64,000 bases of DNA from Lepisosteus oculatus (Eukaryota; Chordata; Actinopteri; Semionotiformes; Lepisosteidae): positions 77,995,722-78,059,721 of the forward strand of contig NC_090696.1 in the NCBI RefSeq assembly GCF_040954835.1, written 5' to 3'. How positions within the stretch are numbered: the stretch's first letter is position 1; every line of letters starts with the position of its first letter. Shown piece after piece: positions 39,201 to 50,200 of the stretch. Both the position numbers and the translations under genes were made by a program. The notes beneath the pieces were generated by a model that ran no database searches, was not told the origin of the DNA, and was given only the letters and a program-made list of their open reading frames with translations.

Positions 39201-42200
39201 AAGAGGAGGCCGGCGGCGGGAGACGACCTGTCTGCGAAGAAGAGCAGACATGACGGGTACAGAGCTCTCCTGCCTCCCGGATGGCCGTGGCGCCGCGCCG
39301 CGCCTTCGGTTACACTCTCGCTCTCGTCTGCTCCCTGAACCCGTCCTACTTACTCTCTGGTCTTCTCTGATGCCTGATTCACTTCCTGCTTTGCCTCCGT
39401 CTCTCTCTGGAACCTGAAGAAGGCTCCACAGCCAAACTGTCGTGTTTCTTTTCTTTGCCTTTCAGCATGATGCCTTTGCCTCCTGCAAAGTCTTTCCGAT
39501 GGAAAGCAGTGCTGTAGGCACGCAGGTGGAATACCCCATCGTGACGTGTAGTTTGTGCTGTTTGAGTGCTGAGCATCCAGAAATCAAGGCAATGAGCACA
39601 ACATGCCCAGTAACCTTGGATACAGAGCTCGTTTGTAGAGTTCGTCGCTTTAACTTGAAAGCGCTTTCCGTTCATCCTCGGTCCCCTGCCAGGATGTTCG
39701 CAGGAGGGTCTGTGATTTTCACTTGTGTTCTTTGAAATAAGTTGCTTGCTGATGCTGGATGTGGAGATTCAGTTTGACAAAAGGGGAAGTTCCTTGTGAT
39801 AGTTTGTTCTTCAGTGCCATTATCAAGTAGCATTTTGAAAGCTTTTTAAATTTTAATTTCATGTTTGCCTCACTGTGTAATTGAGATTGAGACCCGCTCA
39901 TATTATTCGAAACCCTGAGAAGTGCGACCTCGACTGACCGGTCAGGGGCTGCTCTGTGGGTCCGGGGGGCCGCAGTGCCTGTTGCCCGACGCTTCAGTGC
40001 GATTGGGGTGGCTGTGCTCGTGTGCCGTAACGCCTTGGTGTTCGTGTTCTGCAGGATGTACAGGAAACACGAGGCCACGAGGATCAAGAATGAAGAGGTG
40101 TTCTCGAGCAAACGCTGCTTGGAGTGGTTTTATGAATATGCAGGTGAGGGGAGAGGCGCGGTGCTCAGGGCAGGTGGGCTGGAGGAGGGGGTGGGGTGAG
40201 GGGAGGGAGATGGGGCTCCACAGCGCTCTCTCATAACTATTAAAGGAGAAATAATGTGCTCGTTTCAGATAGTAAGCAGCTGTATAAGTCCTGGGCTTTC
40301 TTAGTTTCCGATGCTTTGTGGATTGGGCAGATTACAGAGTAGGATCGGCAACAGTGATTCAGTGCTCCGGGCAGCCGAGGTGGCTCCTCTGTACCTGCGG
40401 GAGCTGAGCGCTCTGCTCGCAGTTGTAAAAGGAGGCGTCCTGCTGCCATCTGGGCTAGCCTGGGTGGGCCTGCGGGGCCTGCTCTGTGCCTCTGCATGGA
40501 CACGTTGAAAGAGCTGATGTGGCCACAGCCTGGCACAGATAACGCACCGTCCAAGACCCCTCCAGATCCCGGAGTCTGCTTGCACCCCTCTCCCGGCGAG
40601 CACGCAGCTCAGGAGAGAGGCGTCCCGTGTCGGGCTGCACGCCCAGTGCGTCTACACAGGCAAGGGCACGTTGTGCTTCACAGCCATTTCCCCGTGGTCT
40701 AGCGGATGGTGACAGAAATGTGCCGTTGCGTAACCAGAGTATCTGTAAAGCTGTGAGCAGTACTGTGAGGGAGTTTTACCAACTGGTGCGTCTTGATATC
40801 CGGATGGTACTTGCTCAAAGGACATATCCATGGAATAGTTCCGAGTTCTCTCTGATTGTGATTGGTTTGAGCGGTGGTTTACACTAAGCCTAGTGAGTGT
40901 TGTACTGGAGTTGTTAGGGCCCAGGTCTCCTGACTGATGGGTTGCAGGTTCAAGTCCCAGGTGCTTGGAGAGAGATGCTGTACCACAGTTCTGCAGCAAA
41001 CCAGGCTGGTTTAAAAACCACATAGCTATGTTCTCTGCTGCATACAGCATGGAGAGCCGATCAGTTGACTGTGATTGGGGCAGCACCCGATGATAAAAGC
41101 ACCTGGTAAATTTTGGTGGAATTGCGTTTCAGGTAACGATGACGTTGTGGGACCAGAAGGCATGGAAAAGTTTTGTGAAGATATTGGAGTCGAGCCTGAA
41201 AATGTAAGAGGCTGCCTGAGTTTTCAAAACTGTTGGAGTGTTTGAGCTTTTGAACTTGCCAGGCTAGCAGGATGTTGAATGGCATGCTGCAGGTTTGTGA
41301 CACAGCTGTTAGTTTCTTCTTTGAAAGTATATAAAAAATTCACTGAGTTAAAGTAAGAGAATGGTCTCATACCACTGAATAAAGCGATTTGGCTGCCTTT
41401 GCTCTGTCAGACTCATTAAGCTTATACTAGTAGCTGTATAGTATTAATACAGTGTGCATGCTATTGCACACAGGGGCTCAGTGTTAATGTGGTATTAGAT
41501 AATGCCACTTTTTTTCTCACTTTTTCCTGTGTAGGTTGTGATGCTGGTTTTAGCCTGGAAGCTGGATGCACAGAACATGGGATACTTCACCTTACAGGAG
41601 TGGCTGAAGGGCATGAGTGCATTACAGTAAGTTACTCCCATGACCCTGGTTTCTGTAGGAGCTGCTTGCAGGGCGTGTATTGTCTTCCTGATTAATAAAA
41701 CTGTCCCGTAAAGAAATGAAGCCTTTCTCCAGCTTTTCTGCTCTTGCTGTTATGCCATTGATAGCCTCGCAAGGTCATAAGTAGAAACTGTGTGAAAGTG
41801 CATTTAAAATGGAGAACGGGAGAGGCGCTTCTTTACACAAAGGGTGGTGGGAGTGTGAAACAAGCCACCTGATACCCCGGCTTCTATCGAGAGACCGCTG
41901 GGTGAGACCCTGGGATCTCTTGGCAAACGGGGGCGAACAGGCGGGGGGGTGAATGGCCTCCTCTCGGTTGTGACCCCTGTTCTGTGCGTGATCTGCGCGC
42001 TAGCATGTAACGGGGTGAATGGCTTCCCCTGTGTAGTTGGAGAGGGCCTGGGGGCTCACGCAGGGCAGAGGCAGGTTGAGCTCTGTGTCCCAGCCATTGC
42101 GGGTTCAAGCCCAGGTCATGTGGCTAACTAAAAAGTTAGTACCGCTCTAGTTGCATCATAGGAACCGTCACAACTCTGTGAGTTTATGGACTAGGAGAAT

Positions 42201-44837
42201 TCCCTTGAATTTCCTTTCAAGAATACTGCAGCAGCAGTTAGTCTATGGGGCTGCGTGTTCCAACGGCAAATCGCAGGTACTTAAATTACAGGCTAATTAC
42301 AGGCTGCAGCTTTGTCCCAGCCTGGCCAGTTCACATGTGTGACCTAGAGGTTCCAGCTCCTGTCTGGGTCGTGCTGTGCGCTGGTGTCTTTCTGACCAGA
42401 TGGCTCTAGGTTGGGAAGGATATTCGCACCCAGCTGTTCTGATTAAAGGGCCAATGAGATGATGCTGCAGAAGTGATTAACATATTTCCAGGTGCTCCTG
42501 GCAAAAATAAAATGTTCATCAACTTTTTTTTTTAAATGCACACGAATTGATTGGTCTTGGTATCTCTTGTTTGAATTGCACTCTCTGATGGAGTAAAGGT
42601 CATTAATCAGAATTTTTTCTTCAAACTCGCAGGTGTGACACCACGGAGAAGTTAAGAAACTCTTTAGACTATTTGAGATCTGTACTGAATGAGTCGTCGA
42701 ATTTTAAGCTGATTTACAGATATGCTTTTGATTTTGCACGGGTAAGTAGTAGCTGTACCCGGAAACTGAAGTTAAAGCCGTCGAGCTGAATCTAAACTTA
42801 CACGTACTATTAGCATGTGCAGGGCTGACCTTTGACATTACATAACTGCCTAGTATTATCATGTATACGTTCTCCTAGTAATTGTCCTTCATATGTTTGT
42901 ATCAATTGTCTAGAACTGATTTGGATTATTTCCCATTGCTGAAAGATGCCCTACTTAATGAAGTGCCGTTTTCAGGCATAATGTTTTTAATTTTGGAGTA
43001 AACGATTATACCTCTGTGCCCCTGCTTAAGAGCATTCATCTTTCTTTTCTTGGGACGAAAGTAAACTGAAACCTCGGTCGTGCTGCATCCTGCATAGTGA
43101 AGCTGTAGAGTTGTTGCTTGCGTAGTGCTTATTACCCTGAGCTGTGGGGTCTTTAACAAGCCTGCCACTTGGGGTTTGACTGCCTGTTTCTCTCTTCTGG
43201 GGCAGGAGAAGGACCAGCGGAGTCTAGACATTAACACTGCCAAATGTATGCTGGGTCTGCTGCTGGGCAAAACATGGCCTCTCTTCCCCGTCTTCAACCA
43301 GTTTCTAGAGGTATCTGGTCCTTGACTGCATTCCCTGCCATCCTTTCCTTTCAGCTTGGGTTATTTTCCCGTCGTTTGTGAGTTCGCTCCGGTCCGCTCG
43401 GTTAGGGATGATCCTGAAGCCGTGCTCTGGGGAGGGAGCTCCAGCCGCCTCGTCCTGTGGAGACCGCGAGGCCTCCTGACCGGCTGAAGCTGCTGGGCTC
43501 GTGTGTGAGGTCTCCACATGGGTGGAGCTCCACCGTGCTGCTTGCGCTGTGAAGTAGCTGCAGCTCTCCTTTCAGCTTTTTTCAGCATTTTGTTGGGGGG
43601 GGTAGAGGCATGCACCCTTCGCAACAAACTGCCAGAGCTCTGTCTCAAATAATTCGGCGCTACATCACCTCAGGACTGGCAGGAGAGAGGAAGACGCCCG
43701 TCTGAGGTGTCTGGACAGGGGTCGGTTCATTCGCTGTGACGGGGGCCACTACTCACTGCTCTGAAGGGCTTGAGTGCAGTAGTTGACCATCAGGAGTCCA
43801 GTACCTGAGGGTATCCTTGTGTCTGGTGTCTGAGCGTCACCATGTCCCCTATCAGCATGGGTCCAGATTCTTACATCAGCTGGAGGGTTGAGGTGTAGGG
43901 ACTACCGGGCAGGAGTGTGTGTTAGTACAGGCCCCCAGTGTAGAGGTCATGCATGTGAAGATGGCCAGTTTCCTCATGGTCAAAATAACTTTTGCAGACT
44001 TGGGGGAAGAAAGTGTATTTTGATTTTATTTGCAGTCTTGAGTTTGTTTTGGATGGAAATATTTATTGTTTATTTTTATGAGGTTAGTTGCAATTCTTAT
44101 TTTTGTTTTCCTTGTAGCAATCTAAATATAAAGTAATTAACAAGGACCAGTGGTGCAATGTGCTGGAGTTCAGCCGGACGATTAATCTTGACCTTAGTAA
44201 CTACGATGAAGATGGGGCCTGTGAGTATAAATCTCCATGCTGTCGGTACCGGAACACTCTTACCTGCTTGACATCAAACAGGTCTCTGTAAATCACGGCA
44301 CAGGAGGACTCCTGCTTTTGATGTGCAAACCGTGTTCTACAGTGGTAATTAGGGGGCATAGGTTACTTATTATTTCACTATTACTATCGCTATATTACTT
44401 TAATGGCTTATTTAGTGTTAAAAGTCATGTGTGCATAATAAATACTTAAAACTGCCTTTTGTTGTGCTAGAATGACCATTATAAAACAGCGTCTTGCTAT
44501 AACGGACCATCTTCCCCCCGAGGCGATCTGAACACGGGCGAACTGGCCGTGAAAGTTGGGATTTAGAATTGGCGGCGTTGCCGAGTCCCCTGAAACGGAA
44601 AGGGGCCCCCAGCCTGTTGTCCAGGCAAGGCGTACCGAAGGCTCCGGTGTCGGGGTGACCCTTCTGGGGAAAAAGGACGGAATGGTCTTCGTCCCCGAGT
44701 GACCGCCGCAGGGAGGCCTGGGCGGGAAGCCCGGGACGAAACCGCGGTGCGTACTCACTGCTGTGTGTCCTCTCCCCACAGGGCCCGTGTTGCTGGATGA
44801 GTTTGTGGAGTGGTACAAAGACAGACAGATGTCGTAG
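33234..44837 (+). CDS. DCUN1D4: DCN1-like protein 4, complete
   Basis: Eleven coding exons: 33234-33252, 35637-35698, 38509-38548, 39142-39256, 40055-40143, 41133-41203, 41535-41626, 42633-42741, 43206-43310, 44118-44220 and 44782-44837. They join in frame to 286 aa (human 292). The first codons, MHSDAANFQLNSHL, and the end, [15 protein letters not shown], match the family closely. A basic nuclear localisation signal PPRKKRRP sits at residues 57-64, and the PONY (Dcn1) domain spans about 88-275. The [19 protein letters not shown] stretch is the conserved surface that docks the cullin WHB domain. Family role: a co-E3 that helps transfer NEDD8 from the UBC12/RBX1 machinery to cullins, here likely nuclear. 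Introns 1 (2.4 kb) and 2 (2.8 kb) are the largest; intron 2 holds the LINE insertion at 36220. An internal Met at residue 56 could start a shorter form. Confidence 0.97.
33932..34008. promoter_or_regulatory. Two facing ZNF143/THAP11-type motifs in DCUN1D4 intron 1
   Basis: The minus strand reads aactacatttccca at 33945-33932 and the plus strand reads aactacaaacccca at 33995-34008. Both fit the ACTACAATTCCCA-type core bound by ZNF143/THAP11 near promoters. They lie about 700 bp downstream of the DCUN1D4 start codon, point towards each other and are separated by about 50 bp. A TCTCGCGA sequence at 33600-33607 lies nearby. Binding is inferred from the motif only. Confidence 0.45.
34870..34932 (-). 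mobile_element. Small CR1/L3-like LINE remnant, antisense
   Basis: The phrase ccagggtctcatccagctgc followed by ttcctgaaacaggctt matches the 'aggatctcatccagctgttt' segment of the 9190 copy. It lies in DCUN1D4 intron 1 within a GC-rich stretch whose overlapping open frames (34529-35174 on both strands) are not genes. Confidence 0.4.
36220..36797 (+). mobile_element. 5'-truncated RTE/jockey-like LINE with 16-bp target duplication
   Basis: An open frame at 36356-36778 (140 codons) matches the carboxyl end of a non-LTR reverse transcriptase: [19 protein letters not shown], then [31 protein letters not shown], and [10 protein letters not shown] near residue 95. It ends in a (GAA)n-type tail (gaaaaagaagaagaag). 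The flanks carry an exact 16-bp direct repeat, aagatgaactcaaagc, at 36204-36219 and 36798-36813, a target-site duplication that fixes the insertion limits. The first 125 bp (about 36220-36345) do not look like reverse transcriptase and include the repeat-like string ggatgcccttcctgac. It lies in DCUN1D4 intron 2, in the sense orientation. Confidence 0.85.
40890..41050 (+). mobile_element. tRNA-derived SINE
   Basis: The head reads gttgttagggcccaggtctc then ctgactgatgggttgcaggttcaagtccc, in which ggttcaagtcc fits a polymerase III B box and the preceding segment fits a tRNA-like A box and anticodon arm. A non-tRNA body follows. It lies in DCUN1D4 intron 5. Family name and exact ends are not determined. 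Confidence 0.45.
41808..41960 (+). mobile_element. CR1/L3-like LINE 3' end, sense
   Basis: The sense phrases gcgcttctttacacaaaggg, tggtgggagtgtgaaacaag and ctgggtgagaccctgggatc, ending near gtgaatggcctcctctcggt, form the 3' terminal part of the family seen in antisense elsewhere in the window. It lies in DCUN1D4 intron 7. Confidence 0.65.
42045..42135 (+). mobile_element. Possible second tRNA-derived SINE head
   Basis: The segment ending cattgcgggttcaagcccag resembles a polymerase III B box (ggttcaagccc) preceded by a tRNA-like arm. It is shorter and less convincing than the 40890 copy and sits just downstream of the LINE end in DCUN1D4 intron 7. Confidence 0.25.
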
Positions 44838-46314
44838 CGCGCCAGGGATGGCCTCGTGGAAAACCACTGTAACTGCAGCTGTCCGTCATGTATCCATTTA
44901 ATTCCTGTTCATCCCAGCGCGCATGCAGCTTCTCTGCACTGTATTGCACTCACAGGGACTGTGGTGTTCACTGTGCAGCTGGCCAGCTCCACCTCAGTGA
45001 GGCGCTGTTCCTTGATGGCTGTTCTGCATTTTGTATTGACACTATGAGCTGGTGGAGCCACCAACATTCACACTGTGATGTGTATATTGCTGTCTGTATT
45101 TTGTAAATGTGTATAAAGTTGCTTAATAGAAAGAAAAATCCATTTCAGTTACATGTAATGTTACAAGAAAGCTTACCATTTCAGTGACTCTTTGATCTTA
45201 AACTAAGTCACTTCGACCAGGGCACATTGTCAGAATCATTTAAATGTTTGTTAAATCTCGACTTTGAATTAGTTTTTGTTTTACTTCTTTGGCATAATAT
45301 TTCACTTTTTTTAATTTCTCTCAATTTATTTTCTCTGTATCTGTCCATTTAAAAATTATATACTTGTTTCAAAGTTTATTTTGGAGGGAGTTCTTTTGTC
45401 GGCGCCTTCAATAACTCGAGAAGGAGATCCGATTGGAGAGCCTGCGGCTCTTGCCTTTCCTGGTGAAAGACTGACTGACCCTGGAGCGTGGTGGCCTCAG
45501 CGGGGCTCGCCTCGACTGGGCTGGAGCTCTTGTCTCATTTTGGCTTGTCGATGAAGTGGTTAAACTGGAGGAATCTCGGTCCAGCAGGCTGCCGTGTTTC
45601 CCCCTGTGTGCTCGGCGCTTTGTCTCGGCCACATGGAGCGCCCCGGTAACTTTCCGCGGATGCCCAGGGCTTGGCTGTGCCGAAAGGCCAAGCTCTTCAA
45701 GGAGAGCATGTGGGGTCTTATGGACACAGGTGTTTGTAGTTCATGCAGTCCTGCTGGCCCGTGTGAGGCAGACCGTGGGAAATTCATCAGTAGAGCAGCA
45801 GACCTGTGTGGTTTCAGTCATGGTTGAGCTCAGTAAATACAGCTGCCCAGTGTTGGGCGTTCCCAAAAGAGCAGACACACTGCAAGGGCTTCCCAGCTCT
45901 TACCACAGAAGTTACTGTTTCCCGCTTTCAATATTTGTCCTTAGTCTTTGATACGTAACAAAAGTTAACATTTTTACGTATTTATTATTTCTTATATGCT
46001 TTATTACTTCTTCTCTTGAGGAATTCATTGTTGCAGCTGTTAAAGCAAGCCCTGCTTTATCCTCTTTTAACATACGTGTTGGTAAAGTCTAAATTAACAG
46101 ATCGGACAAGTACTCGAATACCTTCCACAGTGTATTTAAGTAGTAATATTGCGGTTCCTGTAATGTGCAGTGTATAGAAATGTTCCACACTTCACAAGCC
46201 CAGAACAGGATATCGTTCACAAGTGTGGACGGAGTACTTCCAGTGCTGCGAATCTCCACATGGTGCTCCTGTTCCCTGTCAAAGTGTAATCTTCTGGCCT
46301 GTCTTGGCATAGAT
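44838..46314. other. DCUN1D4 3' untranslated region and intergenic spacer
   Basis: After the DCUN1D4 stop there is no canonical AATAAA soon after; a TATAAA variant at 45112-45117 could serve, giving a 3' untranslated region of roughly 300 bp, or transcription may run further. Nothing else recognisable occurs up to the 3' end of the minus-strand LRRC66-type gene. The two 3' ends are convergent. Confidence 0.45.
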
Positions 46315-46320
46315 TTTATT
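46315..46320 (-). terminator. Candidate polyadenylation signal of the LRRC66-type gene
   Basis: The plus strand reads tttatt, so the minus strand has AATAAA, about 900 bp after the stop codon at 47216. It is the first clear canonical signal downstream of that stop that I noticed. Confidence 0.45.
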
Positions 46321-47215
46321 TAATTGGAAATGTGTTCGTTGACATGATGCCCTTGTGTTAAAGGCTTCATAAATCCAACAGTAAGTAGGGACCACTTAAA
46401 ATTTTTTAGGGACTTACACGGCAATCCAGCGGGGTAGTGTTGTACATTCAGTGTTCTGTACCTTGTTAAATTGTCATTTAAAGCTTCAAAAAATCGTTCT
46501 AAAATGTGCAGACCACAATACATGGTGATCTCTGCACTTAGGCAAAGTCCTTTTCCTTCAGCATGAATAATGAAAAATAAGGCATGTAGTATGTAATTTA
46601 AAAAAAGTGGAAGTACAGTACACGGAGAATGGATAAATGAGTATCGAACATAGACAAGTCTTGCTGCACAGTTAACATGGGCTGCCTCAGCAGCCATCTC
46701 TTACTATCAGACTCGTGGTAGGACAGTTAGAAACATCAATCAGCTCACTTTTGTTTGAAATAGTCAAAAACTAAAAAATTATTTAAGGGGCTTAAGAATG
46801 GATTACTTTATAAGATCCTAACTATACAGAATAATACATTTGACAGAATTTTAGCTTTGAGGTGATTCTAGATCTGTGACCAGATAATGCTTTTAAAAGA
46901 CTAAACCCTTAAAGGGCAGCCCAATGATCAGTACTTTAGCCAATAATTGTAAATCCTTTTGCATTCTTAAAATTCATGTTTTTCTACCGGACTAAAGCTC
47001 TTTTGAGATTTCCCATGTGTCTTGAGAGCTTGTTGGTGTGAATGATCCTTCAGTCCTGCAGCTGGGCTGGCGCAGTGTAGTTGAGTCCAGCTGCCTTTAG
47101 ATGCTGCTGCTGCGGCCCAGTCCTGTTGCGGGCAGGCTGATCAAATGGAAAGTTCTAGGAAATGTTTCACTGAATTCACCTCTGAGTGAGGTATGAGCTT
47201 GGATGTGAAAATGTT

Positions 47216-50200
47216 TCAAGCTTCGCTCCCCTCGTTGCTCCTGGCCTCCGAGAGGAAGAGGGGAGCTGCCGGGCTCCCGGGCTGCTCCTCTGGGCTTGAG
47301 GTGGGGAGGGCGAGGAGAGGCCCCTCAGGACCCCGAGATCCTCCCCAGCCCCGCTCACAGGCCTTGGGTGAACTGGCCCCCAGGGGTTTTTCTGTTTCTG
47401 TAATTTCCCTGGGTGAGATGTACGCAGGCTCCCCCTGCAGTTGTCCTGCTGAAAAGGTCACGGTGCTCCCCGACATTGGAGCACCTGAGGATTCAGATCT
47501 AATACGTGAGGCGTGGGCTGCAGACGGTGTGTTTTCCTCCTCGCATCCCTTCCGACTTGCTTCTGTGGTTTTGGACACAGAGGAGTAGAAGCCGGCGGAG
47601 AAGGTGTCCATTATTTTTCTCTTTTGGACAAAATATCCTCCTTTGGTCCAGTCCAGTTTCTGTTTGCAGTGCGAGAACGACTGAACCGTCTCTCTCCTCT
47701 CCCCTGCCGGCGCAGAAAGCCAAGCTTCCACTGGCTCCTGATGACGAAGGAGCTGTGTGTTGACCTGCTCATCCTCGCCTGGGCCAGTCGCCGGTCTCGG
47801 AGACTCTGAGAAGTCCTCTTCTGTGGTTGGAATGCCTTCACTGTTTACTAGTGTAGCTGAGCTTCCAGATGAATCCTGAGAAAGACTGCTGTCCGTTTCT
47901 GCAACTTCACTTTCTAGGTGTCTTGGTCTAGTAGCAAACATCTCATCTGGTAAAATTAGGTCTGACCACATCTCACTTGGAGGAGACCGGGTGCTCTGGG
48001 GACTTGCATTCTGCGGTGTCCCACCTGGAGGAGAGGCCGCGTGGAAGTCATCAGCCCCTGCCTCTGTGGGAGCAGGTGGCCACTCTGTCATTTCTCCTGT
48101 CTCACCCGAGAAGCTCTGCAAGGTTGGATTGCAATTGAAGACCGTCCAGCCTGCAGCTTCGTGTTCCTCCATGCTGCTCTTTGTCCTGTCTAGAGCAAGA
48201 TGCCCATGTTGGTCAGACTCCCGTGCCTCTTCAGTTTTGGCGTTTTCTGCGTCTTCCTCCATGTCCTTAAAAGACGGGGAGTCGGGACACAAGAAGTCTC
48301 CACCGTGGGGTACAGTGGTGTGTTGTGTGGAGAAAGCACCTGTGCAACATTTTTCCAGGTGTAGTGTGCTTTCTGAGTCAAGGTTAAATGTTGGAGAAGA
48401 ATTCAGGTTGCCATCATAATCAGCATTTTCACATGTATTACTCGTGATCCGATTGCCCCACTCTCTGTTGTCGATGACCTGCAGGTTTGCAGCAGGCTGT
48501 TTTTCTGAAAACTTGGTCCTCTCAGGACAGTGACGTGAGAGATCGGGACTGCTGTTGAAGCTGCCGTTTTGCACTTCTGAATTACTTTCATCTTCTCTTG
48601 GTTCGTTTGGGGTTGGTCCACCAAAAGGAGACCACCTTTCCATCTTTAATTGCTGGGCTAGGTTGAAATCCGAAAACAATGTGGCGTTCATGTTGTCCTC
48701 GACATTGGAGTCGCTGAACTCGAAGCTCTCTCCACTATCATTCCAGAATTCAGAATCAAATTCTGGGCTCAGTTGTCTCAGTATTCCTTCCGTCAATTCA
48801 GGAAACCCTTTGAGGGTTTTATGGTCTGTTTCTTTATGGGTATCTAAGATGTTTGACATTTGATCAGATCTCCCAAACTGCTCAGCATCCCTGGATGGTG
48901 CTGTCCAGGGATCAAGACAGCAGCTGTCACTTCTTCCTGTGGGTGTGCCCCCACTGAGAAGCTCGGCTTTCTGCAGATCGCCAGGTTCGCTCTGAGCACT
49001 TCCAGCACTGCTTGAAGCTGATGTTTTCTGTTCCGCCACTAGGCCTGAGGAGTAGTAGAAATTCACAGCGTCTCTCTCTTCAGCTGGTGCCTGTTGAGAT
49101 GTCCACTCTGCCCCTTCCCTCCTGGTAGCTGCAGGTGCCTGAGAGTCATGGACAAGGACTTGTGAGCGATCGAGTTGCCCCTCAAAGGAGGCGCTATGAT
49201 CTCTGAAGGGAAAGGGTTCCCAAACAGTGCTATTTACGTCTTTCTCTCTCACTGCAAGGTCCTCCTCTATATCACCAGTGTTCTTCACCCAAGCACTTCC
49301 TGTCTCGCTGACAGCTGACGATGGCAGCAGACGGCTGGGCTCCTGGTGCCCGACGTTGCCGTCCTCCTCCATGCTGTGGGAATAACCTTCTGGTTGCTGA
49401 AGATCTTTCACTTCATTAAGATTGGAGGGTTGTTGATTAAACCCTGGACCCAAAATTGCATTCTTTGCCTCAAGGTCCCCCTTTAAATGGTCTGTGGAGG
49501 GAGCAGTCTCCTCTTCTGGCCTGGACGTCAGGTGACCTGACACATCCTGCCCTTCATGGCATGGTGGGAGGGTGAGGCCCTGGTTGTCTTCTCCCCTGAA
49601 GTGCTGGTGTGTGTCACTCAAGCAGTGAGGGTACCACGGAGGGACAGATACAAAAATATTTTGGTCGACTTCCCTGTTCTTTGATTCGGCCCCTGTCAGA
49701 GTTTGATCTCTGACCACTGAACTCTGACTGCTGGTGGAGCTGCCATTTTCTGACACGCAGTCCTGCCTGCTTTCAGCGCTGGGTGGAGCTTGGAGGATGG
49801 TAACGTAGTTATCGTTGGCGGCTCTGCTCCACGTGGGATTACGCATCTCGCCAACCGATGCGTTTTCTGTTCTCTCTGCATCCGCACCGCCCTCTGAAAA
49901 GCCCTCATTCTTGTACGTGTGCTCGGCCGAAGATCTTTTCCGTCGGTGAATCTTGTGCCAGAAGAGGTCCAGGAGAGGTCTGGCCGCCACTCCGATGAAG
50001 AAAGCGCATATGAACGTGATGAAGACAGACAGGCAAACTGCCAGAACGAAGTCCGAGTGTCCGATTTGCTTCCTCGGGGAAGCCCGTGTATCTCTGGCCG
50101 TCCTAGCAGGTCTGACAGGCCCGTGACTTTGTGCGTGCACATCCAGAATGAAGACACTACCCAGCTTTCCTCCGGCCGCGCACACGTACGGTCCTGCATC

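Noticed and set aside
44480-44780. GC-rich patch in DCUN1D4 intron 10 that looked like a possible structural RNA
   Set aside because: I could not find a consistent fold or a match to tRNA, snRNA or rRNA signatures by eye.
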